Source: Liolophura sinensis
Lineage: Eukaryota; Mollusca; Polyplacophora; Chitonida; Chitonidae
Direction: 5' to 3'
Assembly: GCF_032854445.1 (NCBI RefSeq)
Contig: NC_088303.1
Span: forward strand, 3,233,501 to 3,297,500
Length of the DNA: 64,000 nt
Part shown: in pieces, positions 23,515-64,000 of the stretch
How positions within the stretch are numbered: position 1 is the first letter of the stretch
Layout of the letters: every line of letters starts with the position of its first letter
Made by a program: the position numbers and the translations under genes
The notes under the pieces: model-generated
What the model saw: only the letters and a program-made list of their open reading frames with translations
What the model was told of the DNA's origin: nothing
Databases searched by the model: none

Positions 23515-23654
23515 ATATAACCGTATACAACAAGGTATGCAAACGATGCCAACTGTTGTATCAATATAAAGAATGGAACGAGGGCATTCATAACTTCAAT
23601 GATGTCATTTTCCTTGGGCTTGATGTATGTCTTTTCATCAGAGCTGGACTACAG
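23515..23654 (+). CDS. KDZ-like gene exon 3
   Basis: 140 bp, acceptor CTTTCAG|ATATAACC and donor CTACAG|GTACTC. It encodes ITVYNKVCKRCQLLYQYKEW and then NEGIHNFNDVIFLGLDVCLF, a block typical of KDZ-associated proteins. Enters in phase 1, leaves in phase 0. Confidence 0.68.
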
Positions 23655-23868
23655 GTACTCTGAAGTGTTTTATGTTTCTTAATGATAAAATGTCAGATTT
23701 ACTCTATTTTATTTATTTCACTCTATTGAGCATGCATAATGTAGATTTTAACAGAAAATTTAACATCAACAAACCTTCCAGTTTAATGTTATCTCAAGTC
23801 AGGATATACTTACTAAAACTTCAGTTATCAATATTGAAGATAAAATTTTGACGTTTAATTGTTTTCAG

Positions 23869-24070
23869 AACCACGTTGCAATAGGGAGGTCTGTTGCCAT
23901 GCTTCAAGAAATGATCGGAGAGAATGTTGATACTTACAATTTACATCAAGCATACCTACATTTCGAGGCATGTACTGACCACGATTACAGTTTCCATTGT
24001 GTCCTTTGTGGGTATCACCCTTCCATACTTATCTTCGACACCTGTCGCAAAGTAGCGTTCCGCCATTCAG
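23869..24070 (+). CDS. KDZ-like gene exon 4
   Basis: 202 bp, acceptor TTTTCAG|AACCAC and donor CATTCAG|GTAGGT (phase 1). It encodes NHVAIGRSVAMLQEM, then AYLHFEACTDHDYSFHCVLC, then GYHPSILIFDTCRKVAF. The CxxC followed by a hydrophobic strand ending in Asp resembles the first catalytic motif of KDZ transposases (inference). Confidence 0.68.
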
Positions 24071-24429
24071 GTAGGTGGGCATGCAACGTATATGACAAGA
24101 CATGTATTTGGATGATATACATTTCTGAATATTCTGAATCAGAAGATTAAATTTAATGTTACACAATGACATGTATAAACGTGGTTGAAAAGCGCTCTAG
24201 ATATCCAGCAATATTAACATTAACACCCCAACAGCAAAACCATAAATACATATTCGATTACCTGCCCATACATGTCAACTTTCATGCCAAAAGCATAAAA
24301 TTGAAAGTAGTTTCATAAGCCATCGGACTAGGCCATATTTGGATTGTTAATAAATTCTAAAACTCTGATGGTGTTAAATAATTATTTATCCTGGAAGTAT
24401 AAAGTCAAAATTTCCGACATATCTTGCTG

Positions 24430-25078
24430 TTACTTACTATGGCAAGCCGTTCCGGCCTTAGAGCATTTATTTAAGACATTTTGAATTCATTCCAGATATC
24501 TTGAATTCATTTGGACATATCTGGAAATCATTTACAGACATCTGAAATTCATTTTAAGATATCTAAAATAAATTTCGTGCTGTATATATCACAAAAAGCA
24601 TTTCAGATATAACAAAATGAATTCAAGATCTCTTAAATAGACGTCAATTTGATATATCTGGAAGTCTCTTTGTGATAGGTGCCCTACATTTGTCTGGTTA
24701 TTTATGTGAACAAAATGTATGCTCCTTAATTATATCACCACGATCATCCATGATGGCTTGCAGTGCGCATGAGCAGATCTGTACTAATTCTGTTTCCGCT
24801 CAGGGAGCAGTTATTGCATTTTGTACATTTTGGCGCAATTTCTGTGGCTCTTTTACGGTTATGTGCATCCTTGTTTTTTATTCCGAGATATGTTCAAAAG
24901 AATTTTTGATGTCTGGAAAGGATTTTCGGATATGTGAAATACATGATCTATATATTAACACAAGGCTGCTATTTAAGAAATCTAGAAATGAATTGTAGAT
25001 ATCTGAAAATTAATTCAAGATATCTTGAAATAAATTCAAGATATCTGAATTAGGCCGAAATGGCTTGCCATAAGTAAG
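24430..25078. mobile_element. About 648-bp non-autonomous element with terminal inverted repeats
   Basis: The left end TTACTTACTATGGCAAGCC, GTTCCGGCCTTA matches the reverse complement of the right end (TAGGCCGAAATGG, CTTGCCATAAGTAAG). Subterminal regions on both sides carry many copies of a GATATCTTGAATTCATT-like motif in both orientations. No transposase. It sits in intron 4 of the KDZ-like gene. This is the structure of a MITE or other foldback element; the superfamily was not assigned. Confidence 0.8.
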
Positions 25079-25222
25079 GGCAGATACTTTACACGTCATG
25101 AAGGTGGAGGTAGATGAATATATGTACCAACACGCAAATGAAGTACAAGTTATTCAATGATATACACCTGTTATGGGGAAAGTTTTGTGGTCACATGAAA
25201 ATGCTACACACTCAACTATAAG

Positions 25223-25357
25223 TCAATAACGACGTCACTTTGTTATCTTTCGTGTCTGATTTGTCCATTCCGTCTGGCGAAGTTTCTGACACGGTTGATG
25301 CTAAGGCTTTCTGGTCTGCAGTTGAGAACAACGTAAGAAACCCTGGCACTCGACCAG
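25223..25357 (+). CDS. KDZ-like gene exon 5
   Basis: 135 bp, acceptor CTATAAG|TCAATAAC (a weak polypyrimidine tract) and donor CGACCAG|GTAAGA. Phase 1 on both sides. It encodes NNDVTLLSFVSDLSIPSGEV, then AKAFWSAVENNVRNPGTRP. The acceptor was chosen because it is the one that keeps the frame open. Confidence 0.55.
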
Positions 25358-25540
25358 GTAAGATATCAATATGCTAAAAGTAGTCAAATTTTAATTATTG
25401 TTTTGGCAATTGACTACAAAATTTACTGCACAACTAGTGAAGCTCTACGTCTAAATTTAAAGACCTTTCACGATACAATCTTCCAGTCCGAAAATGTAGG
25501 ACAGTGTGTATTTTCAACTGAAAGCAATGATTGATCTCGA

Positions 25541-25781
25541 CCCTGTCCCACAAAGCAATCGTAGGCGAAGGTTATTGTAACTAGCATGGCTGCCCATCTC
25601 TTTTACATGGGTTGTCAAGGTAGTTATAATCAGCTTAGAATAAGGCTGCTTTGAGGAACAGGGCCCAAAGCAAACGTAGGCTAAGCTGATTGTAACTACC
25701 ATAGCTACCTATCTCTTTAACATGAGTTGTCATGGTAGTTACAATCAACCTAGTTTACGACTGCTTTGTGGAACAGGGGCC
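25541..25781. mobile_element. Two adjacent palindromic MITE-like units
   Basis: Each about 120-bp unit is itself an inverted repeat: CCCTGTCCCACAAAGCAATC .. GGCTGCTTTGAGGAACAGGG, and then CCAAAGCAAACGTAGGCTAA .. CGACTGCTTTGTGGAACAGG. The centres carry CCATCTCTTTTACATGGGTT-type sequence with GTAACTAC-type arms. The shared CACAAAGC end also occurs at 15772-15985. Confidence 0.72.
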
Positions 25782-25834
25782 AGGTGATTAGCAAATGAGG
25801 TTAACTACTAACAGGTTGTTCTCCCGTGCTTTAG

Positions 25835-26022
25835 AACAAAATACCATAACTCCGTCCTACGAGTTTTGGAGTCCTTGGATTGGCGAAAACTCTCGCAGTG
25901 GTGACTTGATTTACAACACGGAAATAAAGAAATGTTCTCAAAGTATAAACAAGGATAATGAAGACCCCGTGTCCGAACCGATGCCAGAAGAAACCATCAT
26001 CAAGATGTTAAAGGATGAAAAG
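25835..26022 (+). CDS. KDZ-like gene exon 6
   Basis: 188 bp, acceptor GCTTTAG|AACAAAAT and donor GAAAAG|GTATTT (phase 0). It encodes NTITPSYEFWSPWIGENSRS followed by a charged stretch ending IIKMLKDEK. Confidence 0.62.
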
Positions 26023-26284
26023 GTATTTCCAGTGTAGGATGTAATAACAATTTACTGTATGCACTCAAGTGAAAAGAGAACGTTTAAGAGTTCAGGGTAT
26101 TTGCACTTACTTCAAAGTGCATGTACTTATCTGGGGATATTTTATCCTATATTCTCTCAACGTTTATCTGTATAATGCAAATGCCTTTTTTCTCTGACAT
26201 TAATTTTCGGTGATTTGCTTCGAAAACAAATTCGCTGGATTTAAATTTCGCGGATATTTAGGGTGGAATAGTATTATGAAGATT

Positions 26285-26389
26285 TAGTTATTTATTTGAT
26301 TGGTGTTTTACGCCGTACTCAAGAATATTTCACTTATGCTGACGGCGGCCAGCATTATGGGCAGAGCCCGGGGGAAACCCACGACCATA
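26285..26389 (-). mobile_element. Truncated SINE fragment
   Basis: TTATTTATTTGATTGGTG, TTTTACGCCGTACTCAAG, AATATTTCACTTATGC, CGGCGGCCAGCATTATGG, GCAGAGCCCGGGGGAAACCC, ACGACCAT, then loss of the rest. Highly similar to the consensus, so rather young. Located in intron 6 of the KDZ-like gene. Confidence 0.9.
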
Positions 26390-26472
26390 TTTATAAAGAC
26401 TGTGAAGAAATAATGATGAACACAAAAGCTTCAACACAGCTCAAACCAAAAAATTCTCATATCTTTTGACAG

Positions 26473-26609
26473 GTGTCGACAATCCGAAAAATGTGTCGTG
26501 AAGTGGGTGTTAAAGCAGAAGGGTCCTCTGTTGATATGATCAGGAGGTTGAGAGACATGTCGATTTCACGTGGGGCATTGGACAAGGCTTATGAGAAATT
26601 ATTTGGATG
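26473..26609 (+). CDS. KDZ-like gene exon 7
   Basis: 137 bp, acceptor TTGACAG|GTGTCG and donor GGATG|GTGAGA (phase 2). It encodes VSTIRKMCREVGVKAEGSS, then RRLRDMSISRGALDKAYEKL and FGW. Confidence 0.6.
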
Positions 26610-26852
26610 GTGAGAAGACGCAATACCGCCTAATTATTTCTTAACCTGGACACCTGGAGTGAACCGCATAAACTCAATTAGATATGGCCAAGTATAAACA
26701 TGGCAGGTTTCCTCACATGAGCATTTTTAGGTGATACAACATCAGTTAAACTATCATTGTATTTATTAAATCGTTCTCTTTGGCTGTGACGCTTAAAATC
26801 ACTCAGCCATCAAGAAGTTTATTATCCTTAAATACGTTCTTTATTCTTCTAG

Positions 26853-27735
26853 GAGGATGGGCGGTTGGTTGTTACCATCACGGTGTTGTTTATGCCAGTA
26901 AAAGCCTGCTGTGATCTGAAAGTTCAAGGGATTATCTCGACATTGAAAGATCTATGAAACATCGACCTAATATCACCATCTGCGACATAGCGTATCTACT
27001 GGCAAGACAGGCCAACAAAATAATTCCACATTTTTATTCCCCAAACGAAGGAAGACTGGCACCTCATACAGATTTAAACATTGCAAGAGCCGAAAAAAGA
27101 GAGCTGGATTGCGGGGCCGAATTTCTGACAAATCCCATTTTTCCCCCGACTGTGTCAAATCGAACAAAAACCCCGTCACAGGATCTGACGTACACTATGC
27201 GCTCTTAGACTGGTTCCACCAAGAAAACTGTAAGAGCAGGCAAGAGATACTCCGACGGTGTTCCCTGCTACCTGAGCTTAGTGGAATCATTGACACCCAA
27301 GCGGTGGAGCAACTCTTCAGCTCTCTGAAACGGGACATCTATTATTTAAATAACATGTCCCCGGTCAAACATATTTTTCTTTTTCGACTCATTATATAGC
27401 TCAGAAACGTCAGATGAAACCGAGAACTCCTTCGTAAACAAACGACAAGATTTGGACAGGGATTGTTCTACAATCAATTTGGACAGGTCTGTCAGAAATA
27501 TCTAACCGAAGTTGTGCAACCCACACTGACGGATGACACCATCCAGACGCCTGTTCGATCTGAAATTGTTGTCGACTGGGAGTATGAACATGGCGAGACC
27601 AATGAAGAGATCGCCAATACTTCTGAAAGTGGACGTGGGGAACCATCAGCCTGTGGATTAACGGATACTAAAGTCCAAGAGAACATACTTTTGGGCTCCA
27701 CTCTATCAGAGTTAAAGCACTTGTACACAAGCTAG
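26853..27735 (+). pseudogene. Broken last exon of the KDZ-like gene
   Basis: Family blocks are present but in different frames: GGWL near 26859; CYHHGVVYASKSLL then TGA (26912-26914); SSRDYLDIERSMKHRPNITI and AEFLTNPIFPPTV in the same frame as that TGA; then, after a shift near 27150-27170, NPVTGSDVHYALLDWFH and TQAVEQLFSSLKRDIYYLNN. A further open stretch (27463-27735) ends at a TAG. The acceptor is TTCTAG at 26851-26852. I describe only the breaks; no repaired version is implied. Confidence 0.62.
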
Positions 27736-27739
27736 TCCA

Positions 27740-28959
27740 GCTATCAGGAACCGAGCGAATTCAGAAGATTTTAAATGTGGATGGGTTTGTATTTACCTTG
27801 TATTTTATCTATTTGTTTTTATTTTTTGGTATAATTAGATATGGCTATTTTGGCTCCAGTTATGTATGGAGTAGTATCGGAATGGCTTTCCAGCTTTCAA
27901 GTTATCTATATACAGACTGTTCAAATGTGTATAAACATTTGACAAGACTAAAGCCATAAAAAAGGAGGAAAGTAACTAAGAATATTGCAGTCATCAAATA
28001 GTCATTTACATGTAGATGTGTGTTTAATTATTTATCATTATAATTTCATAATTTTGTTCCGCGCATGGCTTGCTAAAAAGTGTGCAGGCATATATGTTTA
28101 ATTAGTAGCAATCTATATACATTTCCAGATTTCAGTCTTTTACAAATGAATAGGAAGCCTTTAACAGGATTGCATTCTGTTCACATTTTTTCATTGTAGG
28201 TACGATGGGACAGTCAGGAATAGGAGATGTAAGGAAGCTTTGGTTCGGGATGTAGTCTCGCATCGTTTCACACGGCACTTAAAAAAAGTGAACAATTAAG
28301 AGCACACCGCTTAATCAGCAGTACTGAATCGTAACTGGCATGCTGTGTATGTAAATAATAGATGACTGATGAGTTGAAAATGTGTATTTTATATCATTGT
28401 TATCATTGTATCATGGCTATATGCCTTGTACATATACCCTACACCTATAATGTATTTTCCATTCCACCGCCATACCATTCATTGCTTCGCTTACATATGT
28501 ATAGAATCTTAGAATGTACAAGAGAGTTAATACACTAATAAACTTGCCTAGGGTACTGCAGCATATGTATTAAAACACAACTTTTATCCTTACATCTCAG
28601 TAAAGCGTTCTTCAGTTTATAATAGTTTTTTCTGTAAAGGTTTTTGCAAACCGGATGAATACAATGCTGTAACCAGTTTTAGGGAAAGGAACTTGTTGAA
28701 TTAGAGTTTCTGTTGGCAAACTCTCCATGGGGATGGGTTATGGCACTGCGCGAGGGCTCCTTAAAATACATATATTTAAACTAGAATGTGGTTGTTGACT
28801 TTTTTATTCAACTGTCCGGAATTGGTGGTCACTGGATTTCTCATATTCTGTGAATCGAGGATTATATTCTAAGGCTCTGTAAAAATTTTCTCATCTACGT
28901 ACATGTAGAGAAAGGCAAAATCGGTTTATCCTCGTTCGTGTTGGGCTTTTCCCATCTGC
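27740..28959. other. Sequence between the KDZ-like gene and the right array
   Basis: AT-rich. A possible further 3' exon of the KDZ-like gene begins after TTGTAG at 28199, reading YDGTVRNRRCKEALV before a stop, but this cannot be supported. Nothing else was recognised. Confidence 0.4.
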
Positions 28960-31660
28960 GGAGAAAAAGGATGGTAAATTAGTCACCGTCCTCCTCGTGG
29001 ATTTTGTACCTGATACCTGTAGGAACGTCAATTAACCACCGTCCTCCTTATGGATGTTGTACTTTATACCTGCAGGAATGTAAATTAGCCACCGTCCTCC
29101 ACATGGATTTTGTACTTTAAACTTATAGGAACTTAAATTAGTCACCGTCCTCCTCGTGGATGTTGTATCTTATACCTATAGGAAGATAAATTAGGCACCA
29201 TCCTCCTCATGGATATTGTACTTTAACCCTATAGGGATGTAAATTAGCCACCGTCCTCCTCGTGGATGTTGTACCTTATACTTATAGGGATGTAAATAAG
29301 CCACCGTCCTCCTCGTGGATGTTGTACTTTATACCTATAGGAAGATAAATTAGCCACTGTCTTTCTCGTGGATTATAGCTAAAGAAAGGTAAATTAGCCA
29401 CCGCCCTCCTCGTGGATGTTGTACTTTATACCTACAGGAAGTTAAATTAGCCACCGTCCTCCTCATGGATGTTGTACTTTATACCTATAGGAAAGTAAAC
29501 TAGCCAACGTCCTCCTCATGGATGTTGTATTTTACACCTGCAGAAAGGTAAATTAGTCACCGTCCTTCTCGTGGATGTTGTACTTTACACCTGCAGAAAG
29601 GTAAATTAGTCACCGTCTTCCTCGTGGATGTTGTACCTTACACCTGCAGGAAGGTAAATTAGTCACCGTCCTCCTCGTGGATGTTGTACTTTACACCTGC
29701 AGAAAGGTAAATTAGCCACCGTCCTCCTCATGGATGTTGTACTTCACACCTGCAGAAAGGTAAATTAGCCACCGTCCTCCTCGTGGATGTTGTACTTCAC
29801 ACCTGCAGAAAGGTAAGTTAGGCACCGTCCTCCTCATAGATGTTGTACTTCACACCTGCAGAAGGTAAATTAGCCACCGTCCTCCTCATGAATGTTGTAC
29901 CTTATACCGGCAGGAACTTAAATTAGCCACCGTCCTCCTCATGGATGTTCTACCTGATACCTATAGGAAGGTAAACTAGCAACCGTCCTTCTCGTGGATG
30001 TTGTACTTTATAGCTATATGAAGGTAAAGTAGCCAACGTCCTCCTCGTGGATGTTGTACTTTATACCTATATGGATGTAAATTAGCCACCGTCCTCCTAG
30101 GGGATGTTGTACTTTATACCTGTAGGAAGATAAATCAACCACGGTCCTCCTCGTGGATGTTGTACTTTATAGCTATAGCCTCGTGGATGTTGTACTTTAT
30201 ACCTGCAGGAACATAAATCAGTCACCGTCCGCTTCGTGGTTGTTGTACCTTATGTCTATATGAACATAAATTAGTCACCGTCCTCCTCGTGGATGTTGTA
30301 CTTTATACCTGCAGAAAGGTAAATTAGCCACCGTCCTCCTCATGGATGTTGTACTTCACACCTGCAGAAAGGTAGGTCTAAGTTAGCCACCGTCCTCCTC
30401 ATAGATGTTGTACTTCACACCTGCAGAAGGTAAATTAGCCACCGTCCTCCTTGTGGATATTGTACTCTACACCTGCAGAAAGGTAAATTAGTCACTGTCC
30501 TCCTCATGGATGTTGTACTTTACACCTGCAGAAAGGTAATTTAGTCACCGTCCTCCTCATGGATGTTGTACTTTATACCTATAGGAAAGTAAACTAGCCA
30601 CCGTCCTCCTCATGGATGTTGTACTCTACACCTGCAGAAAGGTAAATTAGTCACCATCCTTCTCGTGGATGTTGTACTTTACACCTGCAGAAAGGTAAAT
30701 TAGTCACCGTCCTCCTCGTGGATGTTGTTCTTTACACCTGCAGGAAGTTAAATTAGTCACCATCCGCTTCGTGGTTGTTGTACTTTATGCCTATAGGAAC
30801 ATAAATTAGTCACCGTCCTCCTCGTGGATATTGTACTTTATACCTGCAGGAAGGTAAATTATCCACCGTCCTCCTCGTGGATGTTGTACTTTATACATAT
30901 AGGGATGTAAACTAGCCACCGTCTTCCATGTGGATGTTGTACTTTATACCTATAGGCAGGTAAATTAGCCACCGTTTTCCTCGTGGATGTTGTACTTTAT
31001 AACTATATGAAGGTAAAGCATCCACCGTCCTCCTCGTGGATTTTGTTCTTGATACCTGGAGGAAGGTAAATTAGTCCCCGTCCTCCTCGTGGATGTTGTA
31101 CTTTATACCTGCAGGAAGGTAAATTACCCACCGTCCTCCTCATGGATGTTGTTCCTGATACCTGGAGGAAGGTAAATTAGCCACCGTCCTCCTCGTGGAT
31201 GTTGTACTTTATACCTATAGGAAAGTAAACTAGCCAACGTCCTCCTCATGGATGTTGTACTTTACACCTGCAGAAAGGTAAATTAGTCACCGTCCTTCTC
31301 GTGGATGTTGTATTTTACACCTGCAGAAAGGTAAATTAGTCACCGTCCTCCTCGTGGATGTTGTACTTTACACCTGCAGGAAGTTAAATTAGTCACCTTC
31401 CTCCTCATGGATGTTGTACTTCACACCTGCAGAAAGGTAAATTAGCCACCGTCCTCCTCATGGATGTTGTACATCACACCTGCAGAAAGGTAAATTAGTC
31501 ACCGTCCTCCTCGTGGATGTTCTACCTTATAACAGCAGGAAGGTAAATTAGCCACCGTCCACCTCGTGGATGTTGTACTGTATACCTGCAGGAAGTTAAA
31601 TTAGCCACCGTCCTCCGTATGGATGTTGTACTTTATATCTATATGAAGGTAAATTAGGCA
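28960..31660 (-). repeat. Right 53-bp minisatellite array (minus orientation)
   Basis: About 50 units of 53 bp, plus-strand form CCACCGTCCTCCTCGTGG, ATGTTGTACTTTATACCTGC, AGGAAGGTAAATTAG. It is the reverse complement of the array at 16636-18110. Two main variants occur in blocks: one with TATACCTATAGGAAG and one with CACACCTGCAGAAAGG. Every plus-strand unit carries an AAGGTAAAT that looks like a 5' splice site. Confidence 0.95.
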
Positions 31661-32419
31661 CATTTTATATAGATGCCGGGGGAAAACAACCGTCTTGCCA
31701 AGTACCTGTATATTGTATAGTCCTACAGGCCTATGAACCGCATGTCGGGACAACGGGTCTGGAGAGGCCGTGGTCTTTTGGGTTATTATGATATAGAATA
31801 CCTTGTCTTATTCATCATCTGTCTTCGATAGTTCGATAATTTATACCGATAATTTATAAGATACCTTGTCTTATTCATCATCTGTTGTCTATAGTTCGAT
31901 CATTTGGAGAAGCCCTGTAGTAAATAAAATTTAAGTTGATAGTATGAGATATACAGTGATATAATCCGTATGTCTTTTTAGTGAACACAAATGTGTAACT
32001 ATATCCCACTACTTTACATTTCGCGCCATATGTGTGGTCATGCGCACTACACCGTCCTCCTGATGGATGTCCGTTCTCCTGGTGGGTGTACTTCCGTTCC
32101 CCTCGTGGATGTAGGCTGACGAGTACTGTTGCCTGATTACTGAAATTCGGATATTACTAAATTCCAACATTCTATTTACGAAAAATACGACGGTCAAATA
32201 AAAATTATTGTCACCATTATATCTAAAAATGATTAAATTTGCTAAACTGTTAACGAGATGAAAATGTGATGATATAAACATTTTCATTAAATCTAAATAT
32301 CTAACGTAACTAAGGTGTATTGATGTAAAAGTATTTAAAGTTTTTGCATTTCGGATCAAAGTCATATTCGAGTTTTGAGGACACCGAACAAAGCGTGGAT
32401 TAATTGCCAGAAGAAAACA
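31661..32419. other. Right flank of the element and NUDT21 5' region
   Basis: Contains a 25-bp direct repeat around ATACCTTGTCTTATTCATC (about 31799 and 31861), the outer inverted motif of the composite element at about 32050-32115, and only about 280 bp more before the NUDT21 ATG. The NUDT21 promoter should lie here. No TATA box in a convincing position was seen. Confidence 0.5.
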
Positions 32420-63654
<31,235 letters not shown>

Positions 63655-64000
63655 AGACATCTCCAAGCTCACCTCATACTCTTGATGACCGCCCAGTGTT
63701 CATTGTTCACCTCCAGTTGTTTTGCGAAAGGTGAAGACTGATTCCAAGCAACATTCTTAGTCTGGTGTGAGAAAACTCAACATATTCACAGCATACTATG
63801 CTTTATGCAATCAGTTTTGATGACATCTGTGGAAAACTTCTTTTTTATTGAAGCAAAAGGATCAATTGATTCGTTGTTCAGAATATTTAAAGAAAAATAA
63901 CTTTCAAAATGTGTGTATATTTCTTAAAAGCGTTCTTTGTCAGAAAATTAAAGGTAAAGGGTGTGGAAGCTCATGTGGAAAACCGCCTGGTTATTACTTT
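63655..64000 (+). other. NUDT21 3' UTR (partial) with a candidate poly(A) site
   Basis: Follows the stop codon. A variant poly(A) signal ATTAAA lies at 63947-63952, with a UGUA (TGTA at 63914-63917) about 30 bases upstream and a GT-rich stretch (GGGTGTGGAAGC) from about 63959. The UTR may continue beyond the window. Confidence 0.45.

Larger units (their letters stand above)
20379..27735 (+). pseudogene. KDZ-transposase-like zinc-finger/CxC gene, broken in its last exon
   Basis: Exons 20379-20583, 21619-22962, 23515-23654, 23869-24070, 25223-25357, 25835-26022 and 26473-26609 join with agreeing phases (1,1,0,1,1,0,2) into 783 intact codons. The order is: C2H2-type finger (C35, C38, H54, H59), further C2H2/C2HC fingers (HFHCTSC..; CTLCGK..HLKSH), a SWIM/CxC-like cluster (CRC..CLH, about residue 390), then SCARCQGPL and QYKEWNEGIHNFND blocks, LHFEACTDHDY and CGYHPSILIFD. 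This order resembles the cysteine-cluster proteins associated with Kyakuja-Dileera-Zisupton transposases, to which the HMGXB3 C-terminus is related (family knowledge, from memory). The D of IFDTCRK and the E of AVEQLFSSL are plausible catalytic residues (inference). The last exon (from 26853) has two frameshifts and a TGA at 26912-26914, so the full protein cannot be made as read here. Assembly error is the alternative. Confidence 0.65.
16595..32140 (+). mobile_element. Candidate large KDZ-type element with inverted minisatellite ends
   Basis: Two arrays of one 53-bp repeat lie in opposite orientations (16636-18110 and 28960-31660) around a KDZ-transposase-like gene. Outside each array the same outer motif recurs inverted: CCATCCATGAGGAGAACG and GAGGAGAACGGACATCCATG at about 16633-16678, and on the opposite strand ACATCCACGAGGGGAACG and CAGGAGAACGGACATCCATC at about 32060-32110. 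Each side also has an ATAGGCCTGTA block between the outer motif and the array (about 16735 on plus; about 31720-31735 on minus). This ordered mirror arrangement is what long terminal inverted repeats would give. Exact ends and a target-site duplication were not resolved. The alternative is two unrelated insertions of one satellite in opposite orientation around a host gene. Confidence 0.5.

Overview
This is eukaryotic genomic DNA: AT-rich, intron-rich, with about two thirds of its length in introns and intergenic sequence, and packed with minisatellites and tRNA-derived SINEs. The SINE families and the gene sequences point to a lophotrochozoan invertebrate, most likely a mollusc (inference; I could not run a search). 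Two ordinary host genes can be assembled exon by exon with matching splice phases. A BTB-BACK-Kelch protein lies on the minus strand (5921-12587, 4 coding exons, 725 aa). NUDT21/CFIm25 lies on the plus strand (32420-63654, 7 coding exons, 226 aa).

Layout. 1-4345 is a 77-bp satellite with higher-order structure. 4346-5920 is intergenic, with an old SINE and a short minisatellite. 5921-12587 is the Kelch gene; its second intron holds SINEs and a 76-bp tandem array grown out of a SINE fragment. 12650-16590 is intergenic, with minisatellites, a SINE whose tRNA-like head has been multiplied about nine times, and a MITE. 16595-32140 looks like one large composite element: two arrays of the same 53-bp repeat in opposite orientations (about 1.5 kb on the left, about 3.2 kb on the right) bracket a spliced gene. 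That gene resembles KDZ transposases and their zinc-finger/CxC cysteine-cluster relatives (HMGXB3-like family). Its first seven exons are clean and its last exon is broken. 32141-32419 is the short remaining 5' region of NUDT21.

NUDT21 is the 25-kDa subunit of cleavage factor Im, which binds UGUA upstream of poly(A) sites. Its first six coding exons lie within 5.4 kb. A 25.8-kb last intron then separates them from a final exon that encodes only seven residues. That intron holds several minisatellites, including a 39-bp array in which 21 of 24 units carry an exact TGAGTCA (AP-1-type) site, and a 63-bp array whose four units each carry a consensus-like 5' splice site. A smaller array of CCATATATGG (CArG-type) boxes lies in intron 4. 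Long open frames inside the arrays are artefacts of repeat periods and are not reported as genes.

The best candidate for something undescribed is the 16.6-32.1 kb element: a KDZ-like gene capped by inverted minisatellite arrays, whose right end is about 280 bp from the NUDT21 start codon.
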